DNA of 64,000 bases from Blastococcus tunisiensis (GTDB taxonomy: Bacteria; Actinomycetota; Actinomycetes; Mycobacteriales; Geodermatophilaceae): the NCBI RefSeq assembly GCF_900112815.1, contig NZ_FOND01000007.1, positions 1 to 64,000 of the forward strand, read 5' to 3'. This document shows positions 17,342-25,830 of the stretch, piece by piece (position 1 is the stretch's first letter; every line of letters starts with the position of its first letter). Made by a program: the position numbers and the translations under genes. Below the pieces are notes generated by a model. That model saw only the letters and a program-made list of their open reading frames with translations, did no database searches and was not told the DNA's origin.

Positions 17342-18754
17342 GTGGAGGCCTTCGAGCTGCCCCTCGCGACGGCGGCAGCGGAGATCTCGGCCCGCCGGCT
17401 CTCTCCGGTGGAGCTCATCGACTCCGTGCTGCGGCGCATCGAGAACACAGAGCCCGAGATCAACGCCTTCGCCCACGTCTGCGGGGACCGGGCACGCGAG
17501 CAGGCCGCGGTGGCCGAGAAGGAGATCGCCGCGGGCCGGTACCGCGGACCACTGCACGGGATCCCGCTCGGTGTGAAGGACCTCTACGACACCGCCGGGA
17601 TCCCCTCGACCTCCAGCTCCGAGGTGCGTGCCGAGCACGTACCGGATGCCGACGCGGTGGCCGTGCAGCGGCTGGTGGACGCCGGGATGGTGATGGTCGG
17701 CAAGACCCACACCCACGAGTTCGCCTACGGCGGCCGGACCCACACCACGCGCAACCCGTGGGACACCGACCGGATCCCCGGCGGGTCCAGCGGCGGCTCC
17801 GGGGCGGCCCTGGCGGCCGGCTCCTGCATGGTCGGGATGGGCACCGACACCGCCGGGTCGATCCGGATCCCGGCGAACCTGTGCGGCACGGTCGGTCTCA
17901 AGCCCACCTACGGCCGGACCTCTCGTCGTGGCGTGGCCTCCCTGTCGTGGTCCCTCGACCACGTCGGGCCGCTCACGCGCAACGTGGTCGACTGCGCGCA
18001 CGTCCTCCGGGTGCTCGCCGGCCACGATCCGCTGGACCCGGCCTCCGTCGACGTCGCGGTCCCCGACTACGCGGCCGGGCTGACCGGCGATGTGCGCGGC
18101 CTGCGGATCGGGGTTCCCACCAACTTCTTCTTCGACCACGTCCAGGAGGACGTGGAGGCCTCGGTTCGGGCGGGGATCGAGGTGCTGGTCGGACTGGGCG
18201 CCGAGGTGCGCGAGGTGACGATCCCGTACGCCGACCAGGTGCTGGCGGCGGAGTGGGGCATCGTCATGCCCGAGGCAGCGGCTTACCACGAGGAGTCGCT
18301 CCGGACGAAGGCCGAGCTCTTCCGGCCCGACACCCGGATCAAGCTCGAAGTGGGCGCCCTGATCCTGGCCACCGACTACATCAAGGCACTGCGGATCCGC
18401 ACGCTCATGCAGCGGGCCTGGAGGAAGCTGTTCGACGACGTCGACGTCGTGGTGGCCCCTGTGCAGCCGTTCCCCGCCCCGCTGGTCGACGACATGGAGG
18501 TGACCTGGCCCGACGGGACCGTCGAGCCGGTGGACCTCGCCATGGTGCGGCTCACGTCCCCGGCCAACCTGACCGGCCTGCCCACCCTCGCGCTGCCGAC
18601 CGGGTTCGACGTCGACGGGCTGCCTCTCGGGATGCAGGTGACCGGTCGTCCCTTCGACGAGGCGACCCTGCTCAACCTCGGGACGGCCTACGAGAGGGCC
18701 ACCGATGTCGTCGGCCGGATCGCCCCGGTGGCCCGAGCAGACGCCCCGGCCTGA
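17342..18754 (+). CDS. Amidase signature family hydrolase
   Basis: 470 residues, GTG start. The Ser-cisSer-Lys triad is complete: Lys79 (PLGVKDLYDT), the cis-Ser near 149 in PGGSSGGSGAA, and Ser173 in TDTAGSIRIP. With the AtzG-like gene before it, AtzE (carboxybiuret hydrolase) is a reasonable relative, but the substrate cannot be read from sequence. It is the last gene of an operon that starts with a Liv-type importer, so imported amide would be hydrolysed in the cytoplasm to give acid and ammonia. Confidence 0.93.
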   Translation: MEAFELPLATAAAEISARRLSPVELIDSVLRRIENTEPEINAFAHVCGDRAREQAAVAEKEIAAGRYRGPLHGIPLGVKDLYDTAGIPSTSSSEVRAEHVPDADAVAVQRLVDAGMVMVGKTHTHEFAYGGRTHTTRNPWDTDRIPGGSSGGSGAALAAGSCMVGMGTDTAGSIRIPANLCGTVGLKPTYGRTSRRGVASLSWSLDHVGPLTRNVVDCAHVLRVLAGHDPLDPASVDVAVPDYAAGLTGDVRGLRIGVPTNFFFDHVQEDVEASVRAGIEVLVGLGAEVREVTIPYADQVLAAEWGIVMPEAAAYHEESLRTKAELFRPDTRIKLEVGALILATDYIKALRIRTLMQRAWRKLFDDVDVVVAPVQPFPAPLVDDMEVTWPDGTVEPVDLAMVRLTSPANLTGLPTLALPTGFDVDGLPLGMQVTGRPFDEATLLNLGTAYERATDVVGRIAPVARADAPA

Positions 18755-18811
18755 CCCGGCCCGCGCGGGTGCCGCCGGGTTCCGATCGGCCGAGGACGCC
18801 TCTCCGAGGTC

Positions 18812-19339
18812 TCACCGGGAACCGTCGGACGGCAGCCGCGCCGGGCCGGTGCGGGCTCCTCCCGCCGTCGCGAGGGTGCCCTGGGCCAGCAGGGCCCCGA
18901 CGAGGACGCCGAGCGCGTTCATGAGCCAGTCGTTGGTGTCGCAGGCCCGGCCGATGGCGGGCACTGCCGCCTGCAGCCCCTCGATCGCGGCGGAGGCGCC
19001 GACCGCCGCAGCCATCACGAGCAGCGGCCGGCGGGCGGCCAGCGTGGCGAACAGCACCGGCGGGACGAAGAGCGCCACGTTGGCCAGCAGTTCCACCCTC
19101 GTCAGCGTGGGGAGGGCGAACTGGACGGTGCACGCGGCGTCCCGGCCGCTCTGCCCGCCGGGGGAGAGGGTGAGCGCCAGGACCACGAGCGCCGACAGCC
19201 CGGTGAGCGCCCACAGCAGCCGGCACCCGACGACCCCGCCGCGCAGACCGGCGTGGCCGATGCCGACGCAGGCGAGCGCGACCAGGCCGAAGGCCACCGG
19301 GACGAGCGCCGAGTGGTCCAGCGGGACGTCGGTGATCAT
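18812..19339 (-). CDS. VanZ-like membrane protein
   Basis: 175 residues with about five hydrophobic segments. ELLANVALFVPPVLFATL and the later NDWLMNALGVLVGALLA correspond to the two conserved blocks of the VanZ family. VanZ gives low teicoplanin resistance in enterococci, but family members in actinobacteria have no settled role. It converges with the amidase gene, 57 bases apart. Confidence 0.8.
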   Translation of the reverse strand: MITDVPLDHSALVPVAFGLVALACVGIGHAGLRGGVVGCRLLWALTGLSALVVLALTLSPGGQSGRDAACTVQFALPTLTRVELLANVALFVPPVLFATLAARRPLLVMAAAVGASAAIEGLQAAVPAIGRACDTNDWLMNALGVLVGALLAQGTLATAGGARTGPARLPSDGSR

Positions 19340-19678
19340 GGCGCGCCGAGCCTAGGTCGCCGCCCGTGGCGACCCCGTGCGGCGTGCCGGACGGCACGAC
19401 GCTGCGTGCCGGAGTCGAACCGGCACGCACCAAGGCGCCGGGTCCATGGGGTGCTCAGGTGACCTGACCACCTCGAGATGGACCCGGCGATCGAGCGGCT
19501 GACCTGCGGAAGCGGGCTCGCCTTCTCCACCGGTCGAACAGTGTGCGCTGACCGGCAGTTCCTCCCCCGAGAAGTGCTTGTCCGCGCACAACGTTCCAGG
19601 GGTCGACACCTGTCCGACATGGCCGCATCGGAGGGCGACGCTCCAGCCTCGGGCTCTGACCAGGTGCTTCGGTCACGT
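19340..19678. other. Structured intergenic region with a T-arm-like hairpin and nested inverted repeats
   Basis: No gene is supported here. Stems, left to right: CGTGCCG/CGGCACG (19383-19398); a perfect 10-bp stem TGCGTGCCGG with a 7-base loop (19403-19429) whose minus strand looks like a tRNA T-arm (GCCGG TTCGACT CCGGC); a 12-bp inverted repeat CGCCGGGTCCAT / ATGGACCCGGCG (19436-19447 and 19478-19489) enclosing the palindrome TCAGGTGACCTGA (19455-19467). It lies between vanZ-like and tRNA-Leu and may be a decayed tRNA or attachment region. Confidence 0.5.
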
Positions 19679-19758
19679 GCGGGAGGCGGGAGTCGAACCC
19701 GCACGCCCGAAGGCACCAGATCCTAAGTCTGGCGTGGCTGCCGTTACACCACTCCCGC
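19679..19758 (-). tRNA. tRNA-Leu (anticodon TAG)
   Basis: 80 bases fold fully. Acceptor GCGGGAG/CTCCCGC, a 3-bp D stem GTG/CAC, anticodon stem CCAGA/TCTGG with loop CTTAGGA (anticodon TAG, reads CUA), a type II variable arm GCC-TTCG-GGC, and T arm GCGGG TTCGACT CCCGC. The long variable arm and anticodon agree on leucine. No CCA is encoded. Confidence 0.95.
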
Positions 19759-19846
19759 TCCGCGCAGCAGTCTAGGAGCCGCCCGACCGGGTGTCGCCGC
19801 CCTTCCCGGGCGAGCTGGACCGGGCGGCGTCTGGCAGGCTGACGCC

Positions 19847-20077
19847 GTGCCTCGCGACCCACGACAGATCCAGCTGGAGATCGACGCCGCCCGCGAGTCG
19901 CTGGCTGCGACCCTCGACCAGCTGACGTACCGGAGCAGCCCGACGCGCCTCAAGGCCAAGGGCAGGCTCGCGGTCCAGCAGTTCCTGCAGACGCCCGCCG
20001 GGCAGGCCACGGTCGCCGCCGTCGGGCTGCTGGTGACCGTCGTGGTCGTCCAGAAGATCCGGCACCGCAACGACTGA
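19847..20077 (+). CDS. DUF3618 protein
   Basis: 76 residues, GTG start. RQIQLEIDAARESLAATLDQL is the DUF3618 amphipathic helix; a membrane segment follows near residues 54-69 (TVAAVGLLVTVVVVQK) with a basic C-terminus. These small actinobacterial membrane proteins often lie near Bcp or phage-shock-type genes; function unknown. GTG is chosen because it directly precedes the conserved helix. Confidence 0.82.
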   Translation: MPRDPRQIQLEIDAARESLAATLDQLTYRSSPTRLKAKGRLAVQQFLQTPAGQATVAAVGLLVTVVVVQKIRHRND

Positions 20078-20081
20078 TCCG

Positions 20082-20576
20082 GTGCGCCCGCGTCCCGACC
20101 CGGTGGGACCAGGGCAGGAGTCCGTCTGGGACTACCCGCGGCCACCGTCGGCCGAGGTGAGCCCGAAGCGGGTCGTCGTGGAGCTGGGCGGCCGCGTGCT
20201 GGCCGACACCGTGCGCGCGGTCCGCGTCTGCGAGACCAGTCACCCGCCGGTCTACTACGTCCCGCGCGAGGACGTCGCCGACGGCGTGCTGGAGCGGTCG
20301 ACGGGCAGCTCCTGGTGCGAGTGGAAGGGTGCGGCGACCTACTGGGACGCCGTGGTCGACGGCCGTCGTGTCCCCGCGGTGGGCTGGTCCTACGAGGACC
20401 CGACCCCCGGCTTCGCGCACCTGCGCGGCGCGGTGGCGTTCTACCCGGACCGCATCGATCGGGCGACCGTCGACGGCGAGCAGGTCCGCCCGCAGACCGG
20501 TGGCTTCTACGGCGGCTGGATCACCGACGAGATCGTCGGGCCGTTCAAGGGCGACCCGGGCACACGGGGCTGGTGA
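20082..20576 (+). CDS. DUF427 domain protein
   Basis: 164 residues, GTG start 4 bases after the previous stop. The domain is marked by VCETSHPPVYYVPREDV, WCEWKGAATYWDAVV, the WSYEDPTPGFAHLRGAVAFYP segment and a C-terminal GGWIT. It forms a small beta-rich fold of unknown activity. Probably co-transcribed with the DUF3618 gene. Confidence 0.88.
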   Translation: MRPRPDPVGPGQESVWDYPRPPSAEVSPKRVVVELGGRVLADTVRAVRVCETSHPPVYYVPREDVADGVLERSTGSSWCEWKGAATYWDAVVDGRRVPAVGWSYEDPTPGFAHLRGAVAFYPDRIDRATVDGEQVRPQTGGFYGGWITDEIVGPFKGDPGTRGW

Positions 20577-20595
20577 CGACCCGCCGGCGCGGCGG

Positions 20596-21216
20596 TCAGC
20601 CGGCGGCGATGCTGCGGACGAGCGGCAGGACGACGGTGTCGAGCACCTCGTCGGCGAAGGCATCGTCCACCTCGCGCCCGGTGAGCAGCCAGCGCTGCAC
20701 GAGCACCGCGCTCGGCACCTCCGCGACGACCGAGGTGCCGACCCCGGCGGGGACCTCCCCGCGCTGCTCCGCCCGCGCCCACAGCTCGTCGAACGCCTGA
20801 CGCCAGACGGCCAGCGGGCCCTCCTGGAACGCGGTGGCCAGGGCCGGCTGGTGCGGCACGGTCGACAGCAGCGACAGCGTGGCCGCACCGGTGGGGCCGG
20901 TGATGACCGAGACCAGCGAGTGCATCATCGCCCGCAGGTCGCCCTCGAGGGAGCCGGTGTCGGGCGGCGTGGCCTCGGCCCGGTTGAGGTAGGAGATGGT
21001 GTCCACCACCAGGTCCTGCTTGGTCCGCCAGCGCCGGTAGATGGTGGCCTTGCCGACGCCGGCCTCCGACGCGACGGCGTCCATGGTGAGCGAGCCGTAG
21101 CCGACATCGGCCAGCAACCGCAGGATGGCGGCGCGGATGACGCCGTCGCGGCTGGGGTCGCGGGGGCGGCCACCCCGGCTCGGGCGGACGACGTCGGCGG
21201 AGGGGGCGGCGATCAT
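20596..21216 (-). CDS. TetR-family transcriptional regulator
   Basis: 206 residues from the ATG at 21214-21216. The helix-turn-helix is SLTMDAVASEAGVGKATIYRRWRTKQDLVVD. The C-terminal half resembles the TetR_C_11 type (FDELWARAEQRGEVP). It is divergent from the EAL protein gene. The 125 bases between them are A+T-richer (TTAGACAATAAACC at about 21225-21240) and probably hold its promoter; no clear palindrome was found. Confidence 0.88.
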   Translation of the reverse strand: MIAAPSADVVRPSRGGRPRDPSRDGVIRAAILRLLADVGYGSLTMDAVASEAGVGKATIYRRWRTKQDLVVDTISYLNRAEATPPDTGSLEGDLRAMMHSLVSVITGPTGAATLSLLSTVPHQPALATAFQEGPLAVWRQAFDELWARAEQRGEVPAGVGTSVVAEVPSAVLVQRWLLTGREVDDAFADEVLDTVVLPLVRSIAAG

Positions 21217-21341
21217 GAAGCTGACCTTAGACAATAAACCTGGCAACGTTCCAGAACTTGAGTGTCGCTTTCCTGGCGATCACCCGCACGGGCCCTGCGC
21301 GCCTGCCCGTCCGGGCCCACGCGGTGAGTCATCCTGCGGGC

Positions 21342-22454
21342 GTGGGAACCATCTGCGGCGGTGTCTGTGGATGCCGCCAGAACTGGCCGCTGCCGGGGCC
21401 CGCCACCCGCGCCCTGCTGGCCACCTCCGTCGGCCACGTGCTGCCCACCGTCTCGCGCCTGGCCAAGGGGATGGGGCTGGCCGTCTCCTCGGCGCCGCAG
21501 CTGGTCGACATCGCCGACGAGCGCGGGGGGCGTCGCCTGGAGACGCTCTTCCACCGGCTGGCCCGTGAGCTCACCGCCGCCGAGACCGAGGCCGTGCGCG
21601 TGGTCACCGACCCGCCGGCGGGCGGCGCCGCGCTGACCGTCCGGCTTCTGACCGCCCCCACGCTCGCCGTGGAGCTCGCCCGCCGCGGGGTGACCGTCGA
21701 GGTCGGGGTGCTGGCCGAGGCGGAGCTCTGGTCGGTCTACCAGCCCATCGTCTCTTTGGCCGACCGCTCGGAGGTCGCCCACGAGGCGCTGCTGCGCGGG
21801 TACGTCGACGGCCGCGAGGTCGGTGGTGGGGACCTGTTCTTCGTCGCCGAGCAGGCCGGCTGGCTGGACCGCCTCGACCGGATCGGCCGCGAGTCGGCGA
21901 TCACCGGCGCGGCCGGGTGGCTGGGCCGCAGCGACCTGTTCATCAACGTCCACCCGACGTCGATCTACCGGCCGCAGGTCTGCCTGGCCAGCACGGAGCG
22001 GGCCGCGCACGACGCGGGGATCGCACCGGGACAGCTGGTGGTCGAGGTCGTCGAGTCGCACGCCATCGCCGACCGCGGGCACCTGGTGTCGGTGCTGGAG
22101 CACTACCGCTCGCTCGGCTGGCGGGTCGCTCTGGACCACGTCGCCGCCGGCTGGTCGAGCCTGTCGCTGCTGGCCGCCGTCCGGCCGGAGGTGGTCAAGC
22201 TGGACAAGGGGCTGGTGCAGGAGCTCCCGGACGCGGGCGCCCGCACCGTGCTGCGCGCCCTGGTCGACCTGGCCCACCAGCTGGGCGCGGTGGTCGTCGC
22301 CGAGGGCGTCGAGACCGAGCAGCTGGCCGACGAGGTGGCCGACCTCGGCGCCGACCTCGGTCAGGGCTGGCTCTTCGGCCGGCCGGTCCGCCCCGACCCG
22401 CCGGTCGAGGAGCTCGAGGGGCGCTGGCAGCCGGTCGTCCCCGCGCGGCGCTGA
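21342..22454 (+). CDS. EAL-domain protein, catalytic site incomplete
   Basis: About 370 residues if started at the GTG at 21342; an ATG at 21258 in frame would add 28. The N-terminus has a Cys cluster (TICGGVCGC), then a helical region, then an EAL domain with YQPIVSL, HEALLRG, FINVHP, VVEVVES, VKLDKGL, AEGVET and GQGWLFGRP. The second Asp of the DDFG metal motif is His (LDHVAAGWSS), and that Asp is needed for c-di-GMP hydrolysis in studied enzymes. It may bind c-di-GMP rather than degrade it, or sense through the Cys cluster. Confidence 0.85.
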   Translation: MGTICGGVCGCRQNWPLPGPATRALLATSVGHVLPTVSRLAKGMGLAVSSAPQLVDIADERGGRRLETLFHRLARELTAAETEAVRVVTDPPAGGAALTVRLLTAPTLAVELARRGVTVEVGVLAEAELWSVYQPIVSLADRSEVAHEALLRGYVDGREVGGGDLFFVAEQAGWLDRLDRIGRESAITGAAGWLGRSDLFINVHPTSIYRPQVCLASTERAAHDAGIAPGQLVVEVVESHAIADRGHLVSVLEHYRSLGWRVALDHVAAGWSSLSLLAAVRPEVVKLDKGLVQELPDAGARTVLRALVDLAHQLGAVVVAEGVETEQLADEVADLGADLGQGWLFGRPVRPDPPVEELEGRWQPVVPARR

Positions 22455-22482
22455 CGCCCCTGGCGCCGGCTGCCCGGGACGC

Positions 22483-23082
22483 TCAGGTGCAGCCGGTGTT
22501 CCAGCCGGTCAGGGCGGGCCAGCTGTGCTCGGTGCCGAGGACCCCGTACCGGCCGGTGGCCAGGGGGAACAGCGCGCCGGCCTCCGGGCCGAGCCCCAGC
22601 CAGCGGGCGGTCAGGATCCGCAGCACGTGGCCGTGCGCGACCAGCGCGACGTCGCCGTCGTCGAGCAGCGGTCGGACCCGGTCCAGCACCCGGTCCACGC
22701 GCGCGGCGACCTGGGCCAGTGACTCGCCCGGCGTGTCCCCCGGCACGGTGCCGTCGGCCCACAGCGACCAGGCCCGGCCGAGATCGGCGCTGATCTCCTT
22801 CGTCGTCCGGCCCTCGTGCCCGCCGTAGTCGACCTCGACCAGGTCCGGCTCGATGCGGGTGTCGACGGATCCGTCGAGCAGCCCGGCCAGCTCGGCGGTG
22901 CGCCGCGCCCGGGCCAGCGGGCTCACGAAGGCGTGCGCCAGCTGCCGGTCGGCCAGCACCGGCCGCAGCCGCCGGCCGTCCTCCTCCCCGTCGGGGAGCA
23001 GGGGGAGATCGGTCGCCCCCGTGTGCTGCCCGCTGCGGCTCCACTCCGTCGCCCCGTGCCGGACGACCACCACCTCGCCCAT
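22483..23082 (-). CDS. Histidine phosphatase superfamily protein
   Basis: 199 residues. The phosphohistidine motif VVVRHGATEWS is at the N-terminus, the second Arg in SPLARARRTAEL, the Glu in VEVDYGGHEG and the second His in ALVAHGHVLRIL. The length and motifs fit small acid or sugar phosphatases of the phosphoglycerate mutase-like family. Substrate unknown. It converges with the EAL gene, 28 bases apart. Confidence 0.9.
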   Translation of the reverse strand: MGEVVVVRHGATEWSRSGQHTGATDLPLLPDGEEDGRRLRPVLADRQLAHAFVSPLARARRTAELAGLLDGSVDTRIEPDLVEVDYGGHEGRTTKEISADLGRAWSLWADGTVPGDTPGESLAQVAARVDRVLDRVRPLLDDGDVALVAHGHVLRILTARWLGLGPEAGALFPLATGRYGVLGTEHSWPALTGWNTGCT

Positions 23083-23215
23083 CGGGGACCTCCTCGGTCA
23101 GCAGTGGCGCCGGTCACATCGCGTGGCGCCGGGAAGACTGTCCCCGGCTGCTGCGCTGGCCGGAGGGAACCCCCGGAAGCATTCCGCCCCGGGCCGACCA
23201 CGTCCAGGAGGACCC

Positions 23216-24070
23216 ATGACCACGGTCGCAGCCACCGACACCTTCTCCATCGGCGGGGACCTCCCCGTCCACCGCCTCGGCTACGGCGCCATGCAGCTGC
23301 CCGGGCCCGGTGTGTGGGGCGAGCCCGCCGACCGGGACGGCGCTCTGCGGGTCGTCCGGGCCGCCGTGGAGCAGGGCGTCGACTTCATCGACACCGCCGA
23401 CTCCTACGGACCGTTCGTCAGCGAGCAGATCATCGCCGAGGCCCTGCACCCCTACCCGGAGAACCTGGTCATCGGCACCAAGGCCGGCCTCACCCGCCAG
23501 GGTCCCGGCATCTGGACCCCGGTCGGCCGCCCGGCCTACCTGCAGCAGCAGGTCGAGCTGTCCCTGCGCCACCTGCAGGTCGAGCGGATCGACCTCATCC
23601 AGCTGCACCGCATCGACGCCGACGTCCCGCTCGCCGACCAGCTCGGCGCCTTCAAGGAACTGCAGGAGCAGGGCAAGGTCCGCCACATCGGCGTCTCCGA
23701 GGTCTCCGTGGAGGAGCTGAAGGCCGCCCGCGAGATCGTGGACGTGGTCAGCGTGCAGAACCTCTACAACCTGACCAACCGGCAGAGCCAGGACGTGCTG
23801 GACTACGCGACCGCCGAGGGCATCGCGTTCATCCCGTGGTTCCCCATCGCGACCGGCGACCTGGCAGCGCCCGACAGCCCGGTGGCCGACATCGCCCGCG
23901 AGCTGGACGCGACGCCGTCCCAGGTCGCCCTCGCCTGGCTGCTGCAGAAGTCCCCGGTCGTGCTCCCCATCCCCGGCACCAAGTCGGTCGACCACCTCAC
24001 CGAGAACCTGGGGGCCGCTCGGCTGACCCTGTCGGCCGAGGACATGACCCGGCTGGACGCCCTCGCCTGA
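23216..24070 (+). CDS. Aldo/keto reductase
   Basis: 284 residues, ATG after CAGGAGGA. The catalytic tetrad can be read as Asp and Tyr in DFIDTADSYGP, Lys in VIGTKAG and His in LIQLHRID. VLPIPGTKSVDHLTEN is the NADPH-phosphate segment. It is of the YdbC/Yakc type and reduces aldehydes or ketones with NADPH; the natural substrate is unknown. Confidence 0.92.
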   Translation: MTTVAATDTFSIGGDLPVHRLGYGAMQLPGPGVWGEPADRDGALRVVRAAVEQGVDFIDTADSYGPFVSEQIIAEALHPYPENLVIGTKAGLTRQGPGIWTPVGRPAYLQQQVELSLRHLQVERIDLIQLHRIDADVPLADQLGAFKELQEQGKVRHIGVSEVSVEELKAAREIVDVVSVQNLYNLTNRQSQDVLDYATAEGIAFIPWFPIATGDLAAPDSPVADIARELDATPSQVALAWLLQKSPVVLPIPGTKSVDHLTENLGAARLTLSAEDMTRLDALA

Positions 24071-24072
24071 GC

Positions 24073-24489
24073 TCAGCGACCGTGACCGGCGGCCACCAGG
24101 TCGCCGGTCACGGTCGTGCCCCCGGGCGCCGGTGACCCGGCCGGAGCTGCCGGACGTGCCGTCGCGGCGACCGCCACGCCGTCCAGCTGCAGCTCACCGG
24201 CCAGGTTCGCCATGCCGATCAGCCGGCGGGTACCCGGCTGCGCACCCACGAGCCGGCAGGCCCGCCCCGCCGCGGCCAGCTCCCGGGTGAACCGGGCGAG
24301 GGCGTGCAGGCCGGAGCAGTCCCAGAAGCGCACGCTGCCGAGGTCGACCACGACCTGGCGCGTCCCCAGCCCCCCGGCCTGGCCGAGGACGTCGGCCACG
24401 AACGGCGTCGTCGACAGGTCGGCGTCCCCGGTGAACCGCACGACGACCTGGTCGGGCGCCGGGACGAGCGCGGCGTTCAGCTGGGGCAC
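24073..24489 (-). CDS. STAS-domain protein (anti-sigma factor antagonist-like)
   Basis: 138 residues, GTG start. The STAS fold is seen in VVVRFTGDADLSTTPFVADVL and VVVDLGSVRFWDCSGLHAL, where the DCSG segment carries the phosphorylatable Ser position of SpoIIAA-like proteins (usually DSSG). The last 25 residues are Pro/Gly/Ala-rich. No cognate kinase or sigma gene is adjacent. The 3' end encodes a strong hairpin (24078-24115). Confidence 0.85.
   Translation of the reverse strand: MPQLNAALVPAPDQVVVRFTGDADLSTTPFVADVLGQAGGLGTRQVVVDLGSVRFWDCSGLHALARFTRELAAAGRACRLVGAQPGTRRLIGMANLAGELQLDGVAVAATARPAAPAGSPAPGGTTVTGDLVAAGHGR
24078..24115. terminator. Bidirectional hairpin at the convergent AKR and STAS gene ends
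   Basis: A 14-bp perfect stem GACCGTGACCGGCG / CGCCGGTCACGGTC with a 10-base loop. It starts 8 bases after the reductase stop and lies inside the last codons of the STAS gene, so it would end the reductase transcript; for the STAS gene it sits within coding sequence. Confidence 0.6.
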
Positions 24490-24675
24490 GAGGCCTCCGG
24501 GTACGAGGTGCGTCGTCCACCGAGCGGTTCCGGTGGCGGCTCCGACACTAGGTCGTCCACCCGCGCTTCTCAACGCAGAGCGACCGGACGGTTGCGTGAA
24601 GTTCCGATTTCCGGGCCGCGACCGCTGGGAGACCCCGGACGCCGGACCCGAGCCCGGACGCGACACCATGGCCGC

Positions 24676-25830
24676 GTGGACGCTGATGACTTCCGCCAGA
24701 TCCGGGACGCCGTGCGCCAGCTGGTCCGCGGGTCCGTCGTCCCCCGCGAGGAGGAGATCGAGGACTCCGACCGCATCCCCGACGACCTCCGGGCCCGGGC
24801 CGCGGACATGGGCCTGTTCGGCTACGCCCTCCCGGAGGAGTACGGCGGCCTCGGGGTCAGCATGACCGAGGACGTCGCGCTGGCCATGGAGTTCGGCTAC
24901 ACGACCCCCGCCTTCCGCTCGCTGTTCGGCACGAACAACGGCATCGCCGGGCAGGTGATCGCCAAGTTCGGCACCGACGCGCAGCAGGCGGCGTACCTGC
25001 CCCGGCTGGCCGCGGGCGAGCTGATCGGCTCCTTCGCCCTCACCGAGGCCGAGGCCGGCTCCGACCCGGCCGGGCTGCGGACGACGGCCCGCCGCGACGG
25101 TGACCAGTGGGTGATCGACGGCAGCAAGCGCTACATCACCAACGCACCGATCGCCGACCTGTTCGTCGTCTTCGCCCGCAGCAACCCCGACGAGCGGGGC
25201 GGGCGCGGCATCTCCAGCTTCGTCGTCGAGACCACCACGCCCGGTGTCACCGTCGGCCCCAAGGACGCCAAGATGGGCCAGGCCGGGGCCTGGACCGCCG
25301 AGGTGTTCTTCGACGACGTGCGCGTGCCCGCCGAGGCGCTCATCGGCGAGGAGGGGCGCGGGTACGCCAAGGCCCTGACCGTGCTCTCCCGCGGCCGCCT
25401 GCACATCGCGGCGCTGTGCGTCGGCATGGCGCAGCGGGTGCTCGACGAATCGGTCGCCTATGCGGCCACGGCCCAGCAGGGCGGGGCGCCGATCGGCCGG
25501 TTCCAGCTGGTGCAGGCACTGATCGCCGACATGCACGCCGAGCTGCTCGCCGGCCGCAGCCTCGTCCGGGAGGTGGCCGCCCGGTACGACAGCGGCGAGG
25601 ACATGTCGATCGGCCCGTCGTCGGCCAAGCTCTTCTGCACCGAGATGGTCGGCCGGGCCACCGACGCGGCGGTCCAGGTGCACGGCGGAATGGGCTACCT
25701 GCGCACCACACCGGTCGAGCGCTTCTACCGCGACGCCCGGCTGTTCCGGCTCTACGAGGGGACCAGTGAGGTGCAGCGGGTGATCATCGGCAGCGGGCTG
25801 CTGCGCGAGGCCGGCATGCAGCGTGGGTGA
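24676..25830 (+). CDS. Acyl-CoA dehydrogenase
   Basis: 384 residues, GTG start. FAD-binding motifs SFALTEAEAGSDP and WVIDGSKRYITNAP are present, and the catalytic base is Glu361 in LYEGTSEVQR. The VHGGMGYL segment and length match short-chain or branched-chain acyl-CoA dehydrogenases of beta-oxidation. The next gene overlaps it and is a thioesterase, so both probably act on the same CoA esters. Confidence 0.93.
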   Translation: MDADDFRQIRDAVRQLVRGSVVPREEEIEDSDRIPDDLRARAADMGLFGYALPEEYGGLGVSMTEDVALAMEFGYTTPAFRSLFGTNNGIAGQVIAKFGTDAQQAAYLPRLAAGELIGSFALTEAEAGSDPAGLRTTARRDGDQWVIDGSKRYITNAPIADLFVVFARSNPDERGGRGISSFVVETTTPGVTVGPKDAKMGQAGAWTAEVFFDDVRVPAEALIGEEGRGYAKALTVLSRGRLHIAALCVGMAQRVLDESVAYAATAQQGGAPIGRFQLVQALIADMHAELLAGRSLVREVAARYDSGEDMSIGPSSAKLFCTEMVGRATDAAVQVHGGMGYLRTTPVERFYRDARLFRLYEGTSEVQRVIIGSGLLREAGMQRG

